Assembly: GCA_947630385.1 (NCBI GenBank)
Contig: CANRHG010000062.1
Span: forward strand, 1-9,418
Reading direction: 5' to 3'
Length of the DNA stretch: 9,418 bases
Source: an uncultured Eubacteriaceae bacterium
GTDB taxonomy: Bacteria > Bacillota > Clostridia > Eubacteriales > Eubacteriaceae
The translations under genes were made by a program, and so were the position numbers. The notes under the pieces are model-generated. The model saw only the letters and a list, made by a program, of their open reading frames with translations. It was not told the DNA's origin and made no database searches. Positions 1-4,935 of this stretch are shown piece by piece; the stretch's first letter is position 1; each line of letters starts with the position of its first letter.

Positions 1-143
1 GTCGTACGGCGGACTTCTTTTGCTCTCGGTACGGTCGTCTTAATGCGCCCGTGTTCGAGTAGGGAGGTCGTCATGTTCTTCAACATCGCACGGCGGTGCG
101 GTGTTCTACGACCGAGTTTTCTGTGTCCACTGTTTTTTGCCAT
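1..143 (-). CDS. rplQ: Large-subunit ribosomal protein L17, N-terminal part (runs off the left edge)
   Basis: This is the start of bL17, a 50S protein near the peptide exit tunnel. The 47 complete codons visible from the ATG at 143-141 read MAKNSGHRKLGR, then AMLKNM, then TSLLEHGRI, then RAKEVRRT. These are the hallmark blocks of the L17 N-terminus, ending inside the RAKEVR motif. The gene continues beyond base 1, so roughly two thirds of the usual ~115-130 residues is missing. The start is supported by GAGGT placed 4 nt upstream; this Shine-Dalgarno site overlaps the TGA stop of rpoA, with a 7-nt gap between the genes. That suggests translational coupling to rpoA, the usual last-gene arrangement of the alpha operon. 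No oddity is visible. Confidence 0.95.
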   Translation of the reverse strand, partial: MAKNSGHRKLGRRTPHRRAMLKNMTTSLLEHGRIKTTVPRAKEVRRT

Positions 144-150
144 AATTACC

Positions 151-1101
151 TCAATTTTTTTCTTCTTGTTTCAAAGAAAGACCGATCTCTGCGAGCTTAT
201 TTTTGATTTCCAAAAGAGACTTGCGACCGAGGTTACGGACCTTGATCATATCTTCTTCGGTCTTCTGCGTAAGCTTGGCCACCGTATCGATGTTGGCCCG
301 GCGCAGACAGTTGCTGCTTCGAACCGACAGTTCGAGTTCTTCGATGGACATTTCCTGCATCCGTTCCTTCGATCCGCCTTCTTTTTCGATCATGATATCG
401 ACCTGATCGGTTTCGTCGGTCAGGTTGACAAAAAGCGCCAAATGATCGTTCATGATCTTTCCGGCGAGTGAAGCGGCTTCCTCAGGGCTGGTCGTGCCGT
501 CGGTCCATACTTCAAGCGTCAGTTTGTCGAAGTCCGTGACTTTACCGACGCGGGTATTCTCGACGAGGAAGTTGACTTTACGGATGGGTGAGAAAATAGA
601 GTCCACCGGTAAGGTACCGACGGGCATTTCGGGATACTTGTTCTTATCCGAGGTGACGTACCCGCGGCCTTTGGCCACGTTGATCTCCATATTAAGCTGC
701 GCCCCGTTTTCGAGCGTCGCGATGTGAAGATCCGGGTTTAACACCTCGATGTCCATATCCGTGATGATGTCCCCCGCGGTGACTTCCCCCGCTTCGTTGG
801 CTTCGATTCGAAGCGTACGGGGTTCGTCGCTCCCCATCTTCAGGGCCAAGTTTTTTAAGTTGAGTAAGATCTCTACGACGTCTTCGCGGACGCCGGGGAT
901 GGTCGAATATTCATGCATGACGCCGTCGATTTTTACGTTCGTAACGGCTACGCCCGGTAGGGACGAGAGCATGATCCTACGCAGAGAGTTTCCCAGGGTC
1001 GTACCAAAACCTCTTTCAAGGGGCTCTACTACAAATTTACCGTATTTATTATCGTCTGATTTTTCTACAACCTCAATAATTGGTTTTTCGAATTCCAGCA
1101 T
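151..1101 (-). CDS. rpoA: DNA-directed RNA polymerase alpha subunit
   Basis: RpoA is the 316-residue alpha subunit whose dimer nucleates assembly of RNA polymerase; its C-terminal domain contacts UP-element DNA and activators. The N-terminal domain (about 1-230) has the expected GFGTTLGNSLRRIMLSSLPG block at 31-50 and HEYSTIPGVREDV at 63-75. A linker with acidic and basic residues follows. The C-terminal domain starts near 252 and keeps the DNA-contact residues: R261, N264 and C265, then G292, K294, S295 and E298 in NLGRKSLLEIKNKL. These match E. coli R265, N268, C269, G296, K298, S299 and E302. The ATG at 1101 is preceded by GGAGG with good spacing. The stop is TGA. The gene lies 136 nt downstream of rpsD across a gap that can fold into hairpins, and 7 nt upstream of rplQ. 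Confidence 0.98.
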   Translation of the reverse strand: MLEFEKPIIEVVEKSDDNKYGKFVVEPLERGFGTTLGNSLRRIMLSSLPGVAVTNVKIDGVMHEYSTIPGVREDVVEILLNLKNLALKMGSDEPRTLRIEANEAGEVTAGDIITDMDIEVLNPDLHIATLENGAQLNMEINVAKGRGYVTSDKNKYPEMPVGTLPVDSIFSPIRKVNFLVENTRVGKVTDFDKLTLEVWTDGTTSPEEAASLAGKIMNDHLALFVNLTDETDQVDIMIEKEGGSKERMQEMSIEELELSVRSSNCLRRANIDTVAKLTQKTEEDMIKVRNLGRKSLLEIKNKLAEIGLSLKQEEKN

Positions 1102-1237
1102 AAATCCTCCAGCTTAAATTCCCAAATCGAGGGTAACTTAACGTCTCAAAGTTTGAAGTTTATATTTAAATCAGGACAGGGTCCTGACAGTGGCTTTCGC
1201 CTGGGTTCTTTTAACTTCAAACATCGAGTGAATTCTT
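1102..1237 (-). promoter_or_regulatory. Structured rpsD-rpoA intergenic region (candidate cis RNA element)
   Basis: This 136-nt noncoding gap folds by hand, on the transcribed strand, into a branched structure. A perfect 10-bp closing helix pairs 1213-1222 with 1151-1160. Inside it are a short hairpin with a GAAA loop (1188-1203: GC pairs 1199-1200/1193-1194, extendable by CAG/CTG across a 2-nt bulge) and a perfect 7-bp hairpin (1181-1187 with 1171-1177, loop CCT). The two inner hairpins are directly adjacent and could stack. A weaker imperfect stem (about 1114-1141) lies next to the rpoA Shine-Dalgarno site. No run of uridines follows the GC-rich hairpin, only TTTAAAT, so a strong terminator is unlikely. 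It could be an attenuator, an RNase processing site or a protein-binding element. The function is inferred; the pairings are read directly. Confidence 0.5.
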
Positions 1238-1864
1238 TTACTTCGAGTAGAGCTCAACGATTAAGTGTTCCGCTACGTCGATATCGATATCTTCTCTCTT
1301 CGGCGAAGCCACAACCGTTCCCCGTAAGTTTTCGAGGTCACGGCTCAGCCATGGTACAACGGCCTTTGTTTCGGCCTGTTCTCTGAGTTCTTTAAACTTT
1401 GGTGATTTTCTGCTTTTATCCTTGACTTCGATCACGTCACCGACTTTAACGCGGTAAGACGGGATCGTGACTTTCTTCCCGTTGACGGTGAAGTGTCCAT
1501 GGTTGACCAGTTGTCTGGCTTCTTTTCTTGAACTGCCCAGACCCAAACGGTAGACGACGTTGTCGAGACGTTCTTCAAGGAGCATGAGCAGGTTTTCACC
1601 CGTAACGCCCTGACGACGTTCGGCCATGTCGAAGTAGTGACGGAACTGTTTTTCCATCAACCCATACAGACGTTTGACCTTTTGTTTTTCTCTCAGCTGC
1701 AGCCCGTATTCGGATTGTTTGTTTCTTCTGCGGCCGTGCATTCCCGGCGGCATGGGCTTGCTTTCAAACGGACAGTTCTTTGAATAACACTTTTCGCCTT
1801 TTAGGTAAAGTTTTGTTCCTTCCCGTCTACAAAGTTTGCATACGGGACCTGTGTATCTTGCCAT
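1238..1864 (-). CDS. rpsD: Small-subunit ribosomal protein S4, zinc-binding form
   Basis: uS4 is a primary 16S rRNA-binding protein that starts assembly of the 30S body; in E. coli and B. subtilis it also represses its own mRNA. The 208 residues open with MARYTGPVCKLCRREG. Four cysteines at 9, 12, 26 and 31 form the zinc site of the C+ type. GMHGRRRNKQSEYGLQLREKQK follows (around 41-62). The S4 RNA-binding domain lies near 98-160 (RLDNVVYRLG, then ARQLVNHGHFTVNGKKV). The ATG is preceded by AAGGAA, 15 nt after the rpsK stop. A position between rpsK and rpoA is typical of clostridia and proteobacteria, unlike Bacillus, where rpsD stands alone. Because S4 is a known autoregulator, the structured gaps on either side of the rpmJ-rpsD block deserve attention. 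Confidence 0.98.
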   Translation of the reverse strand: MARYTGPVCKLCRREGTKLYLKGEKCYSKNCPFESKPMPPGMHGRRRNKQSEYGLQLREKQKVKRLYGLMEKQFRHYFDMAERRQGVTGENLLMLLEERLDNVVYRLGLGSSRKEARQLVNHGHFTVNGKKVTIPSYRVKVGDVIEVKDKSRKSPKFKELREQAETKAVVPWLSRDLENLRGTVVASPKREDIDIDVAEHLIVELYSK

Positions 1865-1879
1865 TCAAATTCCTTTCAA

Positions 1880-2275
1880 TCAAACTCTGCGGCGTTTCGG
1901 CGGCCGACATCCATTGTGCGGAATCGGCGTCACGTCTCTTAAAACGGTGATGTTCAAACCGGCCGCTTGAAGGGCACGGATCGCGGAATCTCTTCCCGAA
2001 CCCGGACCTTTGACGTTGACTTCCACGGTCTTAAGGCCCTGGTCGACGGCCAGCTTCGCGGCGTGTTCGGCCGTCATCTGTGCGGCGTACGGAGTAGACT
2101 TTTTGGATCCACGAAATCCCATTTCGCCCGCACTGGCCCAACTGATCGCGTTGCCTTGTTGGTCCGTGATTGTCACGATCGTATTGTTAAAGGAAGCTTG
2201 AATGTGCGCAATACCTTTATCTATATTCTTTTTGACTTTTTTTCTTCTGCTGCCTCTGGTTGGTCTTCTAGCCAT
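1880..2275 (-). CDS. rpsK: Small-subunit ribosomal protein S11
   Basis: uS11 lines the 30S platform near the mRNA exit and contacts S18 and S21 and 16S rRNA. The 131 residues show a basic N-terminal tail (ARRPTRGSRRKKVKKN), the core AHIQASFNNTIVTITDQQGN, GFRGSKKSTPYAAQ, and the conserved end DVTPIPHNGCRPPKRRRV. Length and ends match the family. The ATG at 2275 has AGGAGG 4 nt upstream, overlapping the TAG stop of rpsM (gap 8 nt), a layout expected for coupled translation. The stop is TGA, 15 nt before rpsD. No anomaly is seen. Confidence 0.98.
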   Translation of the reverse strand: MARRPTRGSRRKKVKKNIDKGIAHIQASFNNTIVTITDQQGNAISWASAGEMGFRGSKKSTPYAAQMTAEHAAKLAVDQGLKTVEVNVKGPGSGRDSAIRALQAAGLNITVLRDVTPIPHNGCRPPKRRRV

Positions 2276-2283
2276 TGAGCCTC

Positions 2284-2652
2284 CTATTTACTCTTTCTAC
2301 CGATGGTCTTTTTCGGACCCTTGCAGGTACGGGCATTGGTCTTGGTCTTTTGTCCGCGGCAAGGCAGGCCTCTGCGGTGACGCATTCCCCGATAGGATCC
2401 GATTTCGATCAATCGTTTTATATTTAAATTTACTTCGCGGCGAAGATCCCCTTCGACTGTAACGTCCTCGTTGATGATGTTTCGAAGGGTCGCTACTTCG
2501 CTCTCGGTCAGATCTTTGACTCTGGTGTCAGGATTGATCTTGGCTTTTTCCAAGATCTTCTTGGCCGTTGAGCGGCCGATCCCGTAGATGTAAGTCAGTC
2601 CGATCTCGACTCTTTTGTCGCGAGGTAAGTCGATACCAGCGATTCTAGCCAT
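2284..2652 (-). CDS. rpsM: Small-subunit ribosomal protein S13
   Basis: uS13 sits in the 30S head, bridges to the 50S subunit and contacts the P-site tRNA with its C-terminal tail. The 122 residues begin MARIAGIDLPRDKRVEIGLTYIYGIG. They contain a helix-hairpin-helix-like region (about 14-60) and the GSYRGMRHRRGLPCRGQKT block, and end in a basic tail. In that tail the conserved NARTRKGP reads NARTCKGP, an Arg-to-Cys change that one base change could produce. The ATG is preceded by AGGAGG with 5-nt spacing, 19 nt after rpmJ. In E. coli the S4 repression site overlaps the rpsM start; here rpsM has a short, plain leader, and the long noncoding region lies one gene earlier, before rpmJ. Confidence 0.98.
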   Translation of the reverse strand: MARIAGIDLPRDKRVEIGLTYIYGIGRSTAKKILEKAKINPDTRVKDLTESEVATLRNIINEDVTVEGDLRREVNLNIKRLIEIGSYRGMRHRRGLPCRGQKTKTNARTCKGPKKTIGRKSK

Positions 2653-2671
2653 TTAATCCTCCTGATTAAAT

Positions 2672-2785
2672 TTATCCTTGTTTTTGCTTGTGTTTCGGAT
2701 TTTCACAGATCACCATAACTTTGCCTTTGCGTTTGATGATCTTGCATTTTTCACACATAGGTTTGACAGATGGTCTTACTTTCAT
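2672..2785 (-). CDS. rpmJ: Large-subunit ribosomal protein L36, zinc-binding form
   Basis: bL36 is a tiny 50S protein that stabilises 23S rRNA folding near the L7/L12 stalk base. The frame from the ATG at 2785 to the TAA at 2672 gives 37 residues: MKVRPSVKPMCEKCK, then IIKRKGKVMVICENP, then KHKQKQG. This is a near-consensus L36. The zinc ligands C11, C14, C27 and H32 are all present, so it is the C+ paralogue. Directly upstream lies a stop codon (TAA at 2788-2786) ending a 9-residue mini-ORF, and a stable hairpin separates the best Shine-Dalgarno candidate from the start. The local Shine-Dalgarno, GGGA with 6-nt spacing, is weaker than those of its neighbours. It is the first gene after the long leader region and lies 19 nt before rpsM. 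Confidence 0.97.
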   Translation of the reverse strand: MKVRPSVKPMCEKCKIIKRKGKVMVICENPKHKQKQG

Positions 2786-2993
2786 TTATCGTCCCAAGTT
2801 CCAAACGGAACTCATCCTTTCTGCGTTAATTGCTGCCGGTTCTTCTTAAAACGAAGTTGAGCCGCTAGAAGGCGCAAAAAGCCCGCGGCCGTTTTCCGGT
2901 GTAGTGGCCTTTCGGCCGAAATATTAGTCTGTAAAGATTGAACACAGAGTTAGAAACTACGATCCTTAAATTAAAAATTTAAGTCAGATATAA
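2786..2993 (-). promoter_or_regulatory. Structured leader between infA and rpmJ (candidate r-protein regulatory RNA)
   Basis: This 208-nt noncoding stretch is the largest gap in the window. Hand folding of the transcribed strand gives the following. An AT-rich 8-bp inverted repeat lies right after infA (2965-2972/2976-2983). A three-way arrangement has a closing helix GTAGT/ACTAC (2956-2960/2901-2905), an inner TCTGT/ACAGA hairpin (2944-2948/2928-2932) and a GGCC-GAAA-GGCC hairpin (2906-2917) stacked directly on the closing helix. A 9-bp hairpin spans 2861-2889 (GCCGC/GCGGC plus GGGC/GC-CC around a T5 loop). A weak stem pairs CTTC/GAAG (2842-2845/2853-2856). A final hairpin at 2797-2812 abuts the rpmJ start. 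Ribosomal protein operons often carry such leaders bound by one of their own products. S4, L36, S13 or S11 would be the local candidates. No clear promoter was found. Confidence 0.5.
2795..2814 (-). promoter_or_regulatory. Hairpin between Shine-Dalgarno-like AAAGGA and the rpmJ start
   Basis: On the transcribed strand AGTTCC (2812-2807) pairs with GGAACT (2802-2797) around a GTTT loop. This gives 6 Watson-Crick pairs, extendable by two G-U pairs to 2814/2795. AAAGGA (2820-2815) lies just before it, and the ATG of rpmJ follows about 9 nt after it. If the hairpin forms, it would bring AAAGGA to a normal distance from the start codon. It also partly occupies the only local Shine-Dalgarno candidate, GGGA at 2795-2792. 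The same bases encode a possible 9-codon ORF (2815-2786) whose TAA touches the rpmJ ATG. The pairing is seen in the sequence; the role is inferred. Confidence 0.45.
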
Positions 2994-3221
2994 TTAATTA
3001 CGACTTTTTCCACGCCAAATGATTCTACCTTGGTTTAAGTCATAGGGTGAAAGCTCAAGAACGACGCGGTCTCCCGGTAAAATACGGATGTAATTCATGC
3101 GTAATTTCCCCGAGATGTGCGCGAGCACTTTATGCCCATTATCTAATTCTACAAAAAATTTTGTATTTGGTAAAGCTTCCGTAACTTTCCCCTCAACCTC
3201 AATTACATCTTTTTTGGACAC
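2994..3221 (-). CDS. infA: Translation initiation factor IF-1 (GTG start)
   Basis: IF1 binds the 30S A site and cooperates with IF2 and IF3 in start-codon selection. The 75 residues form one OB fold of the S1 type: SKKDVIEVEGKVTEALPNTK, then FVELDNGHKVLAHISGKLR, then MNYIRILPGDRVVLELSPYD, then LNQGRIIWRGKSRN. This is a full-length match to the family. The start is GTG at 3221-3219, with AGGAGG 4 nt upstream and no in-frame ATG before it. An ATG overlapping that GTG (3223-3221) is in another frame and stops after six codons. The gene follows the KOW gene by 41 nt, which contain a hairpin followed by TTTT. After its TAA comes the 208-nt leader of rpmJ. Confidence 0.97.
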   Translation of the reverse strand: MSKKDVIEVEGKVTEALPNTKFFVELDNGHKVLAHISGKLRMNYIRILPGDRVVLELSPYDLNQGRIIWRGKSRN

Positions 3222-3225
3222 ATTT

Positions 3226-3231
3226 CCTCCT
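3226..3231 (-). promoter_or_regulatory. infA Shine-Dalgarno site that supports the GTG start
   Basis: AGGAGG on the transcribed strand is followed by AAAT and then GTG (3221-3219). The GTG opens the complete IF1 frame. The overlapping ATG at 3223-3221 is only 2 nt from the site and leads to a stop after six codons, so the GTG is the supported start. Confidence 0.8.
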
Positions 3232-3240
3232 ATTTTTGGT

Positions 3241-3262
3241 AAAACGTGGATCAGTTTCCACG
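3241..3262 (-). terminator. Hairpin plus TTTT between the KOW gene and infA (weak terminator or attenuator)
   Basis: Transcribed strand: CGTGGA (3262-3257) pairs perfectly with TCCACG (3250-3245) across a 6-nt loop, followed immediately by TTTT (3244-3241) and then ACC. The stem begins two bases after the TA of the KOW gene's TAG stop. Six base pairs and four T residues make a weak intrinsic terminator. Since the downstream genes are essential and have no obvious promoter of their own, read-through or attenuation is more likely than full termination. It could also be only a stabilising or processing hairpin. Confidence 0.4.
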
Positions 3263-3535
3263 CTAATGTTCTTTATCAAACACTTCAAGGATCTTGCGGA
3301 TCTCGGCGTTGCCGATCTTGATGCCTTTATCCAGGCGCTCTTTGATCGATGGGTGGATGAAATTGGTCTTCTTTAAGTGCTTGATCTTCTTTTTTTTGGG
3401 CGAACTGATCTTACGGTCCCGCCCGTTACAGACTTTAACGTAATTTTCATCAACGATTTCAGTAACAATCAACCAGCTGCCTTTGTCGCGCCCCGCCGTT
3501 GACCGGACTATCTGTCCTATCACCAGATCATTCAT
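3263..3535 (-). CDS. KOW-domain RNA-binding protein, L14e/L6e-like
   Basis: This is a 90-residue basic protein. Residues 1-40 (MNDLVIGQIVRSTAGRDKGS, then WLIVTEIVDENYVKVCNGRD) fit a KOW motif. That small beta-barrel RNA-binding motif is shared with L14e, L24, L26 and NusG, and the Gly at position 19 in DKGSW is typical. A lysine-rich stretch follows (SSPKKKKIKHLKK, 45-56), then a helical tail ending FDKEH. The start is the ATG at 3535, only 2 nt after the map stop; a GGAG lies rather far upstream (about 17 nt), so coupling to map is likely. Genes of this type between map and infA are annotated in many clostridia as ribosomal protein L14E/L6E/L27E-like. Their function in bacteria is not established to my knowledge. 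The context points to a ribosome-associated or rRNA-binding role, which is inference. Confidence 0.85.
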   Translation of the reverse strand: MNDLVIGQIVRSTAGRDKGSWLIVTEIVDENYVKVCNGRDRKISSPKKKKIKHLKKTNFIHPSIKERLDKGIKIGNAEIRKILEVFDKEH

Positions 3536-3537
3536 GA

Positions 3538-4281
3538 TTAAAGCGTTAGGATCTCCGGCTCCCCGTCCGTGACGCAGATCGTATTTTCGTAGTGGGCCGA
3601 GTTTTTCCCGTCGAAGGTGACCGCCGTCCAGTTGTCGTCCAAGATGTCCAGGTCGTAGGTTCCGGCGTTTACCATCGGTTCGATCGCCAGGCACATGCCC
3701 CGAACGAGTTTTGGGCCGTGGCCGGCCGGACCGAAATTTGGGATCTGGGGTTCTTCGTGCATTTTTCGCCCGATCCCGTGGCCGACGTAATCCCTTACGA
3801 CCGAATAACCGTGGTCTTCGACGTATTTTTGAACCGCGTGGGAGATATCTCCGAGGCGATTGCCCACTCTCGCGTTTTTAATGCCTTCAAAGAAGGATTG
3901 TCTCGTTACGTCAATAAGGCGCTGATTCTCAGGCGAGATTTCGCCCACCGGGTGGGTCCTCGCCGCGTCCCCGACATAGCCGTCCAGGGTCGCTCCCAAA
4001 TCGATTGAAATGATATCGCCTTCTTTTAAGATCCGCTCTCCCGGGATCCCATGAACGATCACCTCGTTGGGTGAAGCGCAGATGGAAGCCGGAAAACCGG
4101 AATAACCAAGGAAGGTAGGGATGGCTCCCTGCCTCCTGATATAATCTTCCGCGATCGCGTCGAGTTGCGCGGTCGTGATGCCCGGTTTTATATTCTCACG
4201 CACGAGCTCGTGGCAGTCGGCGACGACTTTGCCGGCCCGGCGCATTTTGTCAATTTCTTTATCCGATTTTATGATGATCAT
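3538..4281 (-). CDS. map: Methionine aminopeptidase, type I
   Basis: MAP removes the initiator methionine from new proteins when the second residue is small, acting on deformylated chains at the ribosome. The 247 residues form a pita-bread fold. The metal ligands are all present: D94 (ISIDLGA), D105 (YVGDAARTH), H168 (GHGIG), E201 (AIEPMVN) and E232 (HYENTI), with catalytic H77 (VIVHGIP). Each is offset by exactly three or two residues from the E. coli numbering (97, 108, 171, 204, 235 and 79), so the core has no indel. The N-terminus MIIIKSDKEIDKMRRAGKVV is typical, and there is no N-terminal zinc-finger extension. The ATG follows the adk stop with no gap (TAAATG). The stop is 2 nt before the KOW gene. 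Confidence 0.97.
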   Translation of the reverse strand: MIIIKSDKEIDKMRRAGKVVADCHELVRENIKPGITTAQLDAIAEDYIRRQGAIPTFLGYSGFPASICASPNEVIVHGIPGERILKEGDIISIDLGATLDGYVGDAARTHPVGEISPENQRLIDVTRQSFFEGIKNARVGNRLGDISHAVQKYVEDHGYSVVRDYVGHGIGRKMHEEPQIPNFGPAGHGPKLVRGMCLAIEPMVNAGTYDLDILDDNWTAVTFDGKNSAHYENTICVTDGEPEILTL

Positions 4282-4923
4282 TTAAACGAGAGTTTCAAAC
4301 ATTTCTTTTTGCATCTCGTCGATATCTTTTGTGCTGTCAAAAGATTTTAAGATCCCTTTTTTCCTGTAGAAATCGATCAGCGGTGCGGTTTCTTCTTCGT
4401 ATACGCGGTAGCGGTTCTTGATCGTTTCGACGTTGTCGTCGGCGCGCTGGGTAAGTTCCGCTCCGTCGATGTCGCAGTGGCCTTCGACCTGTGGCGGCTG
4501 GAAAAAGACGTTGTAGATCTTGCCGCATTTCGGACAGGACCTACGTCCCGTGATGCGCTTTTCGATCAGTTCGTACGGCGCTTCAAGGTCGATCGCGTAA
4601 TCGATCGGAATGCCGTTTTCTTCACAGAAATCCCAAAGCGCTTCGGCCTGGGCGGTGGTCCTCGGGAATCCGTCTAACAAAAAGCCGTTTTTGATGTCGT
4701 CTTTTGACAGACGGTCTTTGACGAGACGGATGACGAGTTCATCCGGGACCAGTTCGCCTTTGTCCATGTAAGCCTTGGCTTCGAGTCCCAGCGGGGTCCC
4801 TTTTCCGACGTTTTCTCTAAACAGATCGCCGGTTGAAATGTGTGGAATGTTGTAGTGTTCCGATAAACCGACGGCGTGCGTTCCTTTTCCCGCACCTGGA
4901 GGGCCTAATAAAATCGCTCTCAT
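4282..4923 (-). CDS. adk: Adenylate kinase, zinc-binding long form
   Basis: Adk interconverts ATP plus AMP with two ADP and sets the cell's adenylate balance. The 213 residues contain the P-loop GPPGAGKGT (7-15), the AMP-binding region with STGDLFRE (30-37) and DGFPRT (84-89), and a long LID domain (about 123-160). The LID carries a zinc site: C130, C133, C150 and D153 (CPKCG ... HCDIDG), the same pattern as in Bacillus enzymes. The arginines in GRR, TQRADD and NRYR are in place. After the P-loop the usual Gln of GKGTQA is His (GKGTHA), a small deviation. The ATG has GGAG upstream, 12 nt after secY; the stop abuts the map ATG. The secY-adk-map order is the common Gram-positive arrangement. 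Confidence 0.98.
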   Translation of the reverse strand: MRAILLGPPGAGKGTHAVGLSEHYNIPHISTGDLFRENVGKGTPLGLEAKAYMDKGELVPDELVIRLVKDRLSKDDIKNGFLLDGFPRTTAQAEALWDFCEENGIPIDYAIDLEAPYELIEKRITGRRSCPKCGKIYNVFFQPPQVEGHCDIDGAELTQRADDNVETIKNRYRVYEEETAPLIDFYRKKGILKSFDSTKDIDEMQKEMFETLV

Positions 4924-4935
4924 TTAAACTCCTAC

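Noticed and set aside
43..1117. Several plus-strand open frames opposite rpoA and rplQ
   Set aside because: They are antisense to clearly conserved genes, show no family features, and arise from codon bias.
1110..1150. TTGAGA as a -35 box for an rpoA promoter
   Set aside because: No -10-like hexamer occurs 16-18 nt downstream; the nearest AT-rich hexamer is about 25 nt away.
1171..1224. 17-residue open frame in the rpsD-rpoA gap (basic peptide starting MFEVKR)
   Set aside because: It has no Shine-Dalgarno site and lies entirely within the inverted repeats, so RNA structure explains the bases better.
2821..2940. tRNA or tRNA-like gene in the leader
   Set aside because: There is no acceptor-stem pairing at the right distance, no TTCRA-containing T-arm and no anticodon arm of the right geometry.
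2921..2960. Possible promoter in the infA-rpmJ leader (TAATAT as -10, TTTACA as -35)
   Set aside because: The two boxes are not at a workable spacing, and no other -35 match lies about 17 nt upstream of TAATAT.
3536..3694. N-terminal extension of the KOW protein frame up to an ATG at 3694
   Set aside because: The extra residues lie in another frame of map, are Arg/Gly-rich with no conservation, and the KOW fold begins at the ATG at 3535.
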